A stretch of 64,000 nt of DNA from Nocardioides albus. Its GTDB lineage: Bacteria; Actinomycetota; Actinomycetes; Propionibacteriales; Nocardioidaceae. Position numbers and translations under genes: made by a program. The notes below the pieces were generated by a model, which was not told the origin of the DNA, searched no databases, and saw nothing but the letters and a program-made list of their open reading frames with translations. Below, piece after piece: positions 42,021 to 50,085 of this stretch. The stretch is taken from the NCBI RefSeq assembly GCF_014648255.1, contig NZ_BMQT01000002.1, positions 248,001 to 312,000 of the forward strand, read 5' to 3'. Within the stretch, counting starts at the first letter, position 1, and each line of letters opens with the position of its first letter.

Positions 42021-42998
42021 GTGACCGACCCAGTGACCGAGACCATCATCGAGACCCCGCGCGCCGAGCGGCTGATCACCCACCTGCGCCACGTCGACCT
42101 GGCCGTACCCGACTACGAGCGGCAGCTGGAGTTCTACACGAACACCTGGAAGCTCAAGGCCGAGACGACCGACAGCGGGCTGGCGTTCCTGGCCGCGGAG
42201 GGCTCCCCGGAGCACTACTCCGTCCGCCTGCGCCGTGCTGACGACAAGCGCCTGGACCTGATCGCGTTCGGCGCGGCCAGCCCGGCCGACGTGGACGCGA
42301 TGGCCGAGCGGCTCGGCCGCGCCGGGGTGAAGCTAGTCAGCGAGCCGGGCCCGGTCCTGACACCCGGCGGCGGCTACGGCTTCCGCTTCTTCGACAACGA
42401 CGGACGTACGGTCGAGGTCTCCTGCGACGTCGCCGTGCGGCAGCACCGCAAGATCGAGGAGGGCGAGGCGGTCCCGGTCAAGCTCTCCCACGTCGTCATC
42501 AACTCGCCCAACCCCGAGCAGACCGTGGCGTTCTACCAGCGCCACCTCGGCTTCGCGCTCTCCGACACCCTGATGCACCCGCGGCTGGGCTCGATGATGT
42601 GGTTCCTGCGTACGAACCGGTTCCACCACAGCCTCGCGATCGCCCGCGGGCCCCACGTCGCGCTGCACCACGCCTCCTTCGAGATGCGCGGGCTGGACGA
42701 GTACATGCGCGGCACCGGGCGGCTGCTGCGGGCCGGCGTCGAGAAGATCTGGGGGCCGGGCCGGCACCTGGCCGGCAACAACACCTTCAGCTACTTCCTG
42801 GACCCGCACGGCAACACCGTCGAGTACACCACCGAGCTCGAGGAGCTCGTCGAGGACAGCTGGCACCCGCATCTGTACGACTTCAGCGACCCGGAGGTCT
42901 CCGACCAGTGGGGCACCGCCAACCCGATGGACGAGCTCGTCGCCGGCAAGTCCTTCAACGACCCGGACAAGGGCGTCTTCGTCGCCCCGCCGGTCTGA
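42021..42998 (+). CDS. Two-domain VOC extradiol-type dioxygenase
   Basis: 325-aa protein with two glyoxalase/bleomycin-resistance (VOC) modules: residues about 19-135 (ITHLRHVDLAVPDYERQLEFY) and about 153-275 (KLSHVVINSPNPEQTVAFYQRHLGFALSD). Candidate Fe(II) ligands are His in SHVVINS, His in HVALHHASFEM and Glu in GNTVEYTTELE, the spacing of type I extradiol dioxygenases such as BphC. It should cleave a ring diol. GTG 42021 with GAGGAG upstream, 27 nt after the monooxygenase. The actual ring is not predictable from the sequence. Confidence 0.85.
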   Translation: MTDPVTETIIETPRAERLITHLRHVDLAVPDYERQLEFYTNTWKLKAETTDSGLAFLAAEGSPEHYSVRLRRADDKRLDLIAFGAASPADVDAMAERLGRAGVKLVSEPGPVLTPGGGYGFRFFDNDGRTVEVSCDVAVRQHRKIEEGEAVPVKLSHVVINSPNPEQTVAFYQRHLGFALSDTLMHPRLGSMMWFLRTNRFHHSLAIARGPHVALHHASFEMRGLDEYMRGTGRLLRAGVEKIWGPGRHLAGNNTFSYFLDPHGNTVEYTTELEELVEDSWHPHLYDFSDPEVSDQWGTANPMDELVAGKSFNDPDKGVFVAPPV

Positions 42999-43007
42999 GG
43001 AGGGACG

Positions 43008-43979
43008 ATGAAGCTCGCCACCTATCTCGACACCGATCTCGGAGTCCCGCGCGTCGGCCTGGTCACCGACGACGGCCTGTACCCGTTCGCCGTCCGGCAC
43101 TCCATGCGCTCGCTGATCGAGGCCGGGCGTGACGTGCTCGACCGGGCTGCCGACCATGCCCGGGCGGCGGAGCCCCTCGATCTCGCCGAGGTCGAGCTGA
43201 TGGCACCGATCGAACCCGCCTCGGTCCGCGACTTCGTCGCGTTCGAGGAGCACGTCGAGGGCGTACGCCGCTCGGTCGACGGCGTCAGCGGCGTCCCGGA
43301 CGCCTGGTACGAGGCCCCGGCCTTCTACTTCACCAACCCGCACGCCATCCTGGGCCCGGGTGCGGAGGTCCCGTTCCCCGCCGCCTGCGAGGCCCGCGAC
43401 TTCGAGCTGGAGGTCGCCGTCGTCGTCGGCGCCGAGGCGCGCTCCGTCTCGGCGCAGGAGGCCGAGACGTATGTCTTCGGCTACACGATCATGAACGACT
43501 GGTCCGCCCGCGACCTGCAGGGTCGCGAGATGCAGGTCGGTCTCGGGCCGGCCAAGGGCAAGGACTTCGCGACCACGCTCGGCCCGTGGATCGTGACCGC
43601 CGACGAGCTGGACCCCTACCGCGACGAGGACGGCTTCCTCGACCTGCTGTGCACGGTGTCGGTCAACGGCGTCGAGGTCGGCCGCGACCGCCTCTCGAAC
43701 GTCGGCTGGACCTTCGAGACGATGATCGCGTACGCCTCCCGCGACTCCCGCGTGGTCGCCGGCGACGTCCTCGGCTCGGGCACCGTCGGCAACGGCGGCT
43801 GCCTGGCCGAGCTGTGGGGCCGGCGTGACGCGCAGGATCCGCCGCCGCTGCAACCCGGTGACGTGGTCACCCTCGAGGTCGAGGGGATCGGCACCCTCAC
43901 CAACACCGTCGGGGTCGCGCCGCCCGCACCCGACCTGCCGCCGGTGCGGCGCCGCGCTCCCGCCGCCCGGCTGCGCTGA
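43008..43979 (+). CDS. Fumarylacetoacetate hydrolase (FAH) family protein
   Basis: 323-aa enzyme. The FAH core shows the metal ligands: Glu residues in ACEARDFELEVAVVVG, and Asp in GYTIMNDWSARDLQ, followed by GPAKGKDFATTLGPW and GDVLGSGTVGNGGCLAELWG. Family members hydrolyse C-C bonds or isomerise 2-oxo-diacids after ring cleavage. It begins 10 nt after the dioxygenase stop with GAGGAGGG before the ATG. It probably acts on the ring-opened product; the C-terminus is Pro/Arg-rich (PPVRRRAPAARLR). Confidence 0.88.
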   Translation: MKLATYLDTDLGVPRVGLVTDDGLYPFAVRHSMRSLIEAGRDVLDRAADHARAAEPLDLAEVELMAPIEPASVRDFVAFEEHVEGVRRSVDGVSGVPDAWYEAPAFYFTNPHAILGPGAEVPFPAACEARDFELEVAVVVGAEARSVSAQEAETYVFGYTIMNDWSARDLQGREMQVGLGPAKGKDFATTLGPWIVTADELDPYRDEDGFLDLLCTVSVNGVEVGRDRLSNVGWTFETMIAYASRDSRVVAGDVLGSGTVGNGGCLAELWGRRDAQDPPPLQPGDVVTLEVEGIGTLTNTVGVAPPAPDLPPVRRRAPAARLR

Positions 43980-44004
43980 TATCCACCAAGAAGAGGACTA
44001 ACAG

Positions 44005-45177
44005 ATGTTCGAGTACTTTCCCGGCAACTACGTCTGGAACCTGGGTGTGGTCGCCACGCTCAACTCCGGTGGCCTGATCGACGAGGTCGACCGCGCCTGC
44101 CGGCCGTTGAAGGAGCTGGCCGCGCAGGGCTCCGACGTGGGCACCGCCGAGTTCATGGCCGCCTGGCGCGGCGTCGCCGACCAGCTCGAGGAGCAGTCGG
44201 CCGAGGCCGAGAAGGCCGGCCACCGGCGTACGGCCGGGCAGAAGCTCTTCCGTGCGTCCGTCTACGTCTCCCAGGCCGAGCGGATGCAGCGCGCGAAGGA
44301 CCCCGGCCGCAACGCCGAGTACCAGCGCAGCGTCGACCTGCTGGTCCGCTCCTTCGAGCTGCTCGACCAGCCGACGGTCAAGGTCGCCATCCCGTACGTC
44401 GAGAACGGCCGCGAGACCACCCTGCCGGCCTACTTCCACCCGGCGGTCGGTGACGGCGAGAGTGCGCCGGTCATGATCGTGTGGAACGGGCTCGACTCGA
44501 CCAAGGAGATGATGGTCGGCGCCGGGGTCCACACCGAGATGGCCGCCCGCGGGATCTCGACGCTGATGGTCGACTGCGGCGGCGCCGGTGAGGCGCTGCG
44601 TCTGGACGGGCTCACCGCGCGGGTCGACACCGAGGCCTGGGCCGCAGCCTGCGTCGACTGGCTCGAGACCCGCTCGGACGTACGTGCCGACCGGATCGGG
44701 CTCGTGGGCTGGTCGCTGGGTGGCTACTACGCGCCTCGCGCCGCGGCGTACGAGAAGCGGCTGGCGCTGTGCGTGGCCTGGGGTGCCAACCACGACTGGG
44801 GCGCGGTGCAGAAGCGCCGGCTCGACCGTGAGGGCGAGAACCCGGTGCCGCACTACTGGGACCACGTGCTGTGGGTGTGGGGACAGCCCGACATCGACAC
44901 GTTCATCGACTTCGCCGAGGACGTCAACCTCGACGGCGTGGTCGAGGAGATCACCGTGCCGTTCCTGATCGCCCACGGCGAGAACGACCGCCAGATCCCG
45001 CTCTCCTACGCGCATCGCTCTTACGATCAGGCGGTCAACAGTCCGAAGCGCGAGCTGCGGATCTTCACGCCGGAGGAGGGCGCGACCGAGCACATCGGCT
45101 TGGACCACTTCCCGCACGTCGTCGGCTTCATCGCCGACTGGGTGGCCGACACCTTCACCGAGCTGGACGCGTCGTGA
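44005..45177 (+). CDS. Alpha/beta hydrolase, dihydroxypseudooxynicotine-hydrolase / FrsA-like
   Basis: 390-aa hydrolase with a long helical N-terminal cap (residues about 1-130) followed by an alpha/beta core. The nucleophile elbow is GLVGWSLGGYYAPRAA (GxSxG), near residue 237; the acid and His are likely in VPFLIAHGENDRQIP and TEHIGLDHF. Cap plus core matches the group including 2,6-dihydroxypseudooxynicotine hydrolase and related C-C bond hydrolases. Fourth gene of the operon, 25 nt after FAH; its TGA stop overlaps the GTG start of the cyclase gene (GTGA), so translation is coupled. Confidence 0.83.
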   Translation: MFEYFPGNYVWNLGVVATLNSGGLIDEVDRACRPLKELAAQGSDVGTAEFMAAWRGVADQLEEQSAEAEKAGHRRTAGQKLFRASVYVSQAERMQRAKDPGRNAEYQRSVDLLVRSFELLDQPTVKVAIPYVENGRETTLPAYFHPAVGDGESAPVMIVWNGLDSTKEMMVGAGVHTEMAARGISTLMVDCGGAGEALRLDGLTARVDTEAWAAACVDWLETRSDVRADRIGLVGWSLGGYYAPRAAAYEKRLALCVAWGANHDWGAVQKRRLDREGENPVPHYWDHVLWVWGQPDIDTFIDFAEDVNLDGVVEEITVPFLIAHGENDRQIPLSYAHRSYDQAVNSPKRELRIFTPEEGATEHIGLDHFPHVVGFIADWVADTFTELDAS

Positions 45178-46160
45178 CCTCCCTTGATCGGAGCGATCCC
45201 GAAGGCGAGATCGCGAAGACGGTCGCCCGCGTCTCGAACTGGGGTCGCTGGGGCGAGGACGACGTCCACGGCACGATGAACTTCCTCACCGATCAGATGA
45301 GGATCGAGGCGGCGGGGCTGGTGCGGACCGGCCGGTCCTACTCGCTCTCGCTGCCCTTCGACATGGACGGGCCGCAGAACGGCTGGCGGCGGCGTACGAA
45401 CCCGGTGCACACCATGCTCGACACCGGCACCGACGCGGTCGCCGGTATCCAGGGGTTCCCGCACGGGATCGGCGGCGCGGACGACGTCATCGCGATGCCG
45501 CTGCAGTGCTCGACCCAGTGGGACGGGCTCGGCCACATCTTCGACCACGGGCAGGCCTGGAACGGCCGCCCGGCGGAGTCCGTGGTCACCTCGCTGGGCG
45601 ATGGCGTCACCGGGATCGAGACGGTCGCGGACGTGGTCTGCGGTCGCGGGGTGCTGCTCGACGTCGGCCGCGCAGTCGGCACCGACGGTGAGCTCCCCGA
45701 CGGCTTCGCGATCACCGAGGAGCACCTGGAGCACACGATCGCCGCCCAGGGGGCCAGCGCGGCCGTGGGCCGCGGCGACATCGTCGTCGTACGCACCGGG
45801 CAGCTCTCCCGCGCCCGCCGGGGCGTCGCCGCGGGTGAGGGCTGGGGCGGCTATGCCGGGGGAGCGGCCCCCGGTCTCTCCTTCACCACTGCCGACTGGC
45901 TGCATCGCACCGAGATCGCCGCGATCGCCACCGACACCTGGGGTTTCGAGGTCCGGCCCAACGAGTTCGACGAGGCCTTCCAGCCCCTCCACCAGGTCGC
46001 CATCCCGCACCTCGGCCTCTTTCTGGGCGAGATGTGGGACCTCGACGGCCTCGCCGCCGCGTGCGCTGAGGACGGTCGGTTCGACTTCCTGCTCACCGCG
46101 GCGCCCCTGCGGGTCACCGGCGCCGTCGGCGCCCCGGTCAACCCCATCGCCCTGCGCTGA
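45174..46160 (+). CDS. Cyclase-family protein (kynurenine formamidase-like metal hydrolase)
   Basis: 328-aa member of the cyclase family (arylformamidase/ polyketide cyclase-like), with the metal-site segment QWDGLGHIFDHGQAW (residues about 120-134) in place of the usual HxGTHxD, and the conserved RGVLLDVGRA and RGDIVVVRTGQ segments. Members hydrolyse amides, lactones or act as isomerases. Start GTG 45174 overlaps the previous stop by 4 nt. Last gene of the catabolic operon; a palindromic repeat starts 5 nt after its stop and may act as a terminator. Confidence 0.85.
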   Translation: MTSLDRSDPEGEIAKTVARVSNWGRWGEDDVHGTMNFLTDQMRIEAAGLVRTGRSYSLSLPFDMDGPQNGWRRRTNPVHTMLDTGTDAVAGIQGFPHGIGGADDVIAMPLQCSTQWDGLGHIFDHGQAWNGRPAESVVTSLGDGVTGIETVADVVCGRGVLLDVGRAVGTDGELPDGFAITEEHLEHTIAAQGASAAVGRGDIVVVRTGQLSRARRGVAAGEGWGGYAGGAAPGLSFTTADWLHRTEIAAIATDTWGFEVRPNEFDEAFQPLHQVAIPHLGLFLGEMWDLDGLAAACAEDGRFDFLLTAAPLRVTGAVGAPVNPIALR

Positions 46161-46164
46161 CCAC

Positions 46165-46292
46165 GCTGGTCGAGCCGCGAGGCCGCCTGCGGCCGAGCGT
46201 GTCGAGACCAACACAGTCCCATCGAGCGCGAAGGCGACCGTGTTGGTCTCGACACGGATTCGTTCGTTCCTCACGAATCCGGCTCGACCAGC
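46165..46292. repeat. REP-like nested palindromic element, copy A
   Basis: Outer arms gctggtcgagcc (46165-46176) and ggctcgaccagc (46281-46292); inner arms gtgtcgagaccaacac (46199-46214) and gtgttggtctcgacac (46240-46255), both perfect. It starts 5 nt after the TGA of the cyclase gene. Copy B at 61,600-61,723 has the same arms and offset from a stop codon. Its right part also adjoins the parC remnant. Confidence 0.88.
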
Positions 46293-46521
46293 GGGGCGGT
46301 TGGCGGGGCAATCTGCTGGCGACCGGGCCGGAGACGGCGTCGATGGGCTGCTCGAGAGGGATCCCGGAGCAGCGCCGACCCAGGCGAAGACGATCGAGTC
46401 CTCCTCACCCTTGAGATAGCGGTGCGTGCGTACGCCGCCGGTGGCACGGCCCTTGGCGGGGTACTCGCTGAACGGGGTGGTCTTGACCGAGCCCGGCCCC
46501 GCGCCGGCAGAGCGATCGAGG
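46255..46521 (-). pseudogene. Decayed duplicate of the parC 3' end
   Basis: Translating leftward gives SVKTTPFSEYPAKGRATGG, then VRTHRYLKGEEDSIVFAWVG, almost identical to the C-terminus of ParC coded at about 52,950-53,090 (VRAHRYLKGEDSIVFAWVG). The matching DNA runs from about 46,255 to 46,521 against about 52,765 to 53,100. The copy has one extra codon, lacks about 75 nt that in parC encode AMAAAASGAPIELPEIDPRR, and the parC stop codon TAG is TTG here. No start or upstream domains are present. It marks one side of the inserted catabolic cassette. Confidence 0.88.
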
Positions 46522-46821
46522 TTCCGACCGCCACCGACACCAGGGCCAATGAGAATCCAACGTTCCGTGTGCGCTCTAACGTCCGCCCGAACCGGCACGA
46601 ACGAGAACGTGCGGGATGGCTTCATCTTGCCGACCGATGCCCGAGGGGTCGTCAACGATGCGATCTCGTCAGCAGTAGGCACGGGGCATCCGGTGCCGAC
46701 CCCCTGACCGTCCGCTCGCTCGCCCGAGTCTCGCGTTCGGTCTGTGCGACATCGCCGGTGCGCGGCGGTCGCGACCGCCGTCGAGATCTGTCTGTCGACG
46801 GCTTCGTCGCGAAGGTGGGCC
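46522..46821. other. 300-nt region between the parC remnant and the second operon
   Basis: No gene recognised. Several open frames cross it but none shows a family motif, and the GC content is lower than in flanking genes. It probably contains the promoter upstream part of the SDR operon and the junction of the inserted segment. Confidence 0.45.
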
Positions 46822-46841
46822 GTTGACTGTTAACAGTCAAC
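46822..46841. promoter_or_regulatory. Perfect 20-bp palindromic operator before the second catabolic operon
   Basis: GTTGACTGTTAACAGTCAAC is a perfect palindrome 64 bp upstream of the SDR start. It contains a TTGACT hexamer that could be a -35 box. The most likely ligand is the GntR/FCD regulator coded at the end of the same operon, which would repress until the substrate binds. Confidence 0.75.
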
Positions 46842-46904
46842 TGTGCCACTCTGGTGACGTTCGCCACATGCGACCACCGTCACAGTCAGCGTCAGGAGAC
46901 CATC

Positions 46905-47675
46905 GTGAGCACTCGTCGTACCGCCGTCATCACCGGAGCCGCCTCGCCGAAGGGGATCGGCCTCGCCACGGCCCATCGCTTCGTGAACGAGGGTTGGGAC
47001 GTCGTGGTCCTCGACCTCGACGCCGACGGTGTAGCCGGAGTGGCCAAGGAACTCGCCGACCACGGCATGGCACGGTCCTTCGGCCACGTGGTGGACGTAG
47101 CCGACGAGGTCTCGGTCCTCGCCGCTCGTGACGCGGTTGCGGCGGAGGTGGCCGCGGAGCGGCTCGCTCCGGTCGGCGCGGTGGTCAATGTCGCAGGCAT
47201 CACCTCGCCGGTGGACTTCCTCGACACCACGCTCGAGTTGTGGAACCGGGTGATGGCTGTGAACGCCACCGGGACGTATCTGGTCACCAAGGCGTTCCTG
47301 CCGGCGATGATCGAGCAGGGCTGGGGTCGGGTCGTCAACATGTCGTCGGTCTCCGCGCAGCGAGGCGGCGGAGTGTTCGGCAAGGTTCCCTACTCCTCGG
47401 CCAAGGCCGCCGTCCTCGGTTTCACCAAGGCGTTGGCTCGCGAGCTCGGTCCCACCGGCATCACCGTCAATGCCGTGACCCCAGGGGCGGTAGACACCGA
47501 CATCCGGGTCGGCAGCACGGACGAGCAGGAGGCCGAGATCGCGCGTGCGATCCCGGTAGGGCGGACCGCCACCACCGACGAGGTCGCGGCGTCGATCGTG
47601 TTCCTGGCGTCCGAGGACGCCGGCTACCTCACCGGCGTCACGCTCGACATCAACGGCGGAAGCCACCTTCACTGA
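46905..47675 (+). CDS. Short-chain dehydrogenase/reductase (SDR)
   Basis: 256-aa classical SDR. Cofactor motif TGAASPKGIG near the start, an Asp after strand 2 (VVLDLDADG) that favours NAD, NVAG, catalytic Ser in NMSSVSAQ, and YSSAK (YxxxK). It oxidises or reduces a hydroxyl; neighbours suggest a sugar acid or polyol. GTG 46905 with AGGAGA 5-6 nt upstream. First gene of a rightward six-gene operon, 28 nt before the permease gene. Confidence 0.9.
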   Translation: MSTRRTAVITGAASPKGIGLATAHRFVNEGWDVVVLDLDADGVAGVAKELADHGMARSFGHVVDVADEVSVLAARDAVAAEVAAERLAPVGAVVNVAGITSPVDFLDTTLELWNRVMAVNATGTYLVTKAFLPAMIEQGWGRVVNMSSVSAQRGGGVFGKVPYSSAKAAVLGFTKALARELGPTGITVNAVTPGAVDTDIRVGSTDEQEAEIARAIPVGRTATTDEVAASIVFLASEDAGYLTGVTLDINGGSHLH

Positions 47676-47703
47676 CCCGTAGCGACCCATCTAGGAGTTG
47701 AGC

Positions 47704-49155
47704 ATGGATACCGCCGTACTCGTCCATCTGATCATCGCCGTCGTCGGCATCGTGGTCCTGATCGCCTGGGCCAAGATCAACCCGGTCATCTCGCTGGTCG
47801 TGGGTGCGCTCTATCTCGGCGTGGCCGGAGGACTGGGATTCGCCGACACGGTCGCCGCAGTCAACGAGGGCTTCGGCAACCTGATGGCCGAGGTGGGCCT
47901 GATCATCGGCTTCGGCGTGATGATCGGCACCACCCTCACCGCCACCGGGACCATCCAGCGGGTCGTCGACGGGTTGCTGCGGCTGGTCGGACCGCAGAAG
48001 TCGCCGTACGTGCTGGGGTTGAGCGCCGGCATCATCTTCCCCTCCATCTACTTCGACGTCGCCCTGGTCATCCTCGCGCCGATCGCAGGAGCACTCGCCA
48101 AGCGCACCGGTCGAAGCATCGCGACGATGGCCGGTTCCTTGGCGATCGGGCTCGAGGTCGCACTGTTGATCGTGGTCCCGGGTGTGGCGGCGGTCGCGGT
48201 CGCCGGACCCCTCGGCGTCGACCTCGGCACCCTGTTGCTGTGGGGCATCCCGCTGGCCGTGTTCTTCATCATCTCCAGCATCTATCTCCACGACCGACTG
48301 ATGCGGCTCATCTTCGACCCGGTGAAGGACCGTGACGACGCCTTCGACGACTCCATCTTCGGTGTCGAGGGCACCGAGAAACCGTCCACCGGCGGCGACG
48401 ACACTGATGGCGATGGCGATGGCGATGGCGATGGCGATGGCGATGGCGATGGCGATGGCGATGGCCGTGTGAGCGTGGCGACGGCGCCTGCGCCCACCGC
48501 GACGAAGTACCGCATGCCGCTGGTGGTCGCACTCCTTCCGGTGATCGTTCCGGTGTTACTGATAGTCGTCGACACCATCGCCCGAGTCGCGGGGCAGGAG
48601 GTGCCGCTGCTGTCCTTCCTCGGCAGCCCGGTGGTGGCCCTGCTGATCGGTCTGTTCATCGGCATCCTGCTCGCCGTCCCTGCGGTCACTCGAGACGGCG
48701 TCGACGAGCTCATCACCAGGGGAGCCCAGACCTCGGGGTCGATCCTCCTGTTCACCGGGGTCGCGGGCTCCCTCGGCCAGGTGATCACCGAGGTGGGCGT
48801 CGCAGACATGCTCAGTTCTGTCTTCCAAGCCAATGCCTCGATTCCGGTGCTTCTGGCCTGGGCGGTCGCCGCCGTTCTGCGCCTGGCGCAGGGCTCTGCG
48901 TCGGTGGCAGCGATCACCGCGGCCAGCCTGCTCGCACCGGTGCTCGGCTCGATCGATACCGCGGCGATCCTCATCCTGCTGGCCTCGGGCTGCGGCGCGG
49001 CATTCGGTGGCCACGTCACTGACAACACCTTCTGGATCTTCAAACAGATGCTCGGCTTCACCACCAAGGGCACCTTCAAGATCTATACCCTCGCGCAGTC
49101 GACCTTCGCCGTCGTCGGCCTGGTCACCTGCCTGGCACTGGACCTGGTGGTATGA
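47704..49155 (+). CDS. GntP-family sugar-acid:H+ symporter with an Asp-Gly repeat loop
   Basis: 483-aa permease with about 12 hydrophobic segments. The pattern GLSAGIIFPSIYFDVALVIL and the C-terminal LAQGSASVAAITAASLLAPV and GGHVTDNTFWIFKQ match gluconate/glycerate permeases of the GntP family. The central loop between the two halves contains ten Asp-Gly pairs (residues 235-254) encoded by a perfect hexamer array. Its TGA stop overlaps the next ATG (ATGA). It should import the operon's substrate, probably an aldonate-type acid. Confidence 0.9.
   Translation: MDTAVLVHLIIAVVGIVVLIAWAKINPVISLVVGALYLGVAGGLGFADTVAAVNEGFGNLMAEVGLIIGFGVMIGTTLTATGTIQRVVDGLLRLVGPQKSPYVLGLSAGIIFPSIYFDVALVILAPIAGALAKRTGRSIATMAGSLAIGLEVALLIVVPGVAAVAVAGPLGVDLGTLLLWGIPLAVFFIISSIYLHDRLMRLIFDPVKDRDDAFDDSIFGVEGTEKPSTGGDDTDGDGDGDGDGDGDGDGDGDGRVSVATAPAPTATKYRMPLVVALLPVIVPVLLIVVDTIARVAGQEVPLLSFLGSPVVALLIGLFIGILLAVPAVTRDGVDELITRGAQTSGSILLFTGVAGSLGQVITEVGVADMLSSVFQANASIPVLLAWAVAAVLRLAQGSASVAAITAASLLAPVLGSIDTAAILILLASGCGAAFGGHVTDNTFWIFKQMLGFTTKGTFKIYTLAQSTFAVVGLVTCLALDLVV
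48406..48465 (+). repeat. Perfect (GATGGC)10 hexamer array in the GntP gene
   Basis: Ten identical GATGGC units in frame, coding (Asp-Gly)10 in a hydrophilic loop. Copy number can change by slippage without shifting the frame. The preceding GACGACACT is degenerate, so the array has clear ends. Confidence 0.92.
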
Positions 49156-50084
49156 CGATGTCCGCTACCTCGCGAACCCCCAAGCAGCGCGTCACCTTCG
49201 TCGGCGTCGGCGCGATCGGCCTCCCGATGGCGAAGCAGATCCTGCGGCACGGCCATGAGGTCGTCGCCGTCGACCCCGGTGCCGCCCAGAGAGAGCGCGC
49301 CGAGGCCGTCGGCCTCCGCGCCGGCGCCACCCCCGAGTCTGCCGCCGAGGCCGATGTGGTGATCTGCATGGTGGCGACCCCCGATCAGCTGCGCACCGTT
49401 GCTATCGGCAGCGATGGCGTCCTGAGCCGCATGCGCGCCGGCAGCATCTTCGTCGTCATGAGCACAGTCGGCCCGCAGGCGGTCACCGATCTGGTGAACG
49501 TAGCGCCCGAGGGCGTACGCATCCTGGATGCACCGGTGACCGGAGGCGTCGCCCGTGCTCGCACCGGAGATCTGCTCGTCTTCGCTGCCGGCCCCGACGC
49601 GACCATCGAGACCGCACGACCGGTGCTCGAGGCGTTGGGCAGCATCGTCGAATGTGGCCCGGACGCCGGCCAGGGGCAGGCGTACAAGGCGGTCAACCAG
49701 CTGCTCTGCTCGGTGCACATCGTCGCCGCGGCCGAGGCTCTGGCGCTGGCCGAGCGGCTCGGACTGGACCCCGAACGAGTGTTGCCAGCCGTCGCCGGCG
49801 GTGCCGGTGGCTCCTGGATGCTCTCGGACCGGGGACCGCGGATGCTGCAGGGCCTCGACGCCGAGGTCACCAGTGCCATCGAGATCTTCGTCAAGGACGC
49901 CTCGCTGGTCACACAGATCGCCGATGACATCGGCTTCGAGGCTCCTCTGATCGCGGCCGCCCGGGCGAAGTACCTCGATGCCCGTGACGCCGGGCTCGGC
50001 AAGCACGACGACTCCCAAGTGATCGCGACCTACCGCCAGCAGCACCGAGACCCGTACAGACTCCCGCACGAAGGAAGTGAGTGA
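49152..50084 (+). CDS. 3-hydroxyisobutyrate dehydrogenase-like NAD(P)-dependent beta-hydroxyacid dehydrogenase
   Basis: 310-aa protein. N-terminal Rossmann motif FVGVGAIGLPMAKQILRHGH (GxGxxG), substrate-binding DAPVTGGVARA, and the catalytic Lys in GQGQAYKAVNQLL. The family oxidises beta-hydroxyacids such as 3-hydroxyisobutyrate, tartronate semialdehyde, L-threonate or sulpholactaldehyde; which one is unknown. ATG 49152 overlaps the permease stop; ATG 49158 is an alternative. Confidence 0.88.
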   Translation: MTMSATSRTPKQRVTFVGVGAIGLPMAKQILRHGHEVVAVDPGAAQRERAEAVGLRAGATPESAAEADVVICMVATPDQLRTVAIGSDGVLSRMRAGSIFVVMSTVGPQAVTDLVNVAPEGVRILDAPVTGGVARARTGDLLVFAAGPDATIETARPVLEALGSIVECGPDAGQGQAYKAVNQLLCSVHIVAAAEALALAERLGLDPERVLPAVAGGAGGSWMLSDRGPRMLQGLDAEVTSAIEIFVKDASLVTQIADDIGFEAPLIAAARAKYLDARDAGLGKHDDSQVIATYRQQHRDPYRLPHEGSE

Positions 50085-50085
50085 C

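Noticed and set aside
39822..42215. 797-aa reading of the LysR frame
   Set aside because: The part upstream of 40,748 is antisense to the monooxygenase gene and lacks motifs; the LysR domain begins at the ATG at 40,748.
46165..46292. Palindromic element considered as an insertion sequence remnant
   Set aside because: It is only about 128 nt, has no transposase fragment, and no target-site duplication could be seen; a REP-like element fits better.
45027..46682. 551-aa minus-strand open frame
   Set aside because: It is antisense to the cyclase gene for most of its length. Only the short parC-derived segment at 46,255-46,521 is meaningful, and it is reported as a remnant.
48406..48465. Tandem repeats considered as a CRISPR or minisatellite array
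   Set aside because: The units are contiguous 6-mers without spacers and lie inside a coding sequence in frame.
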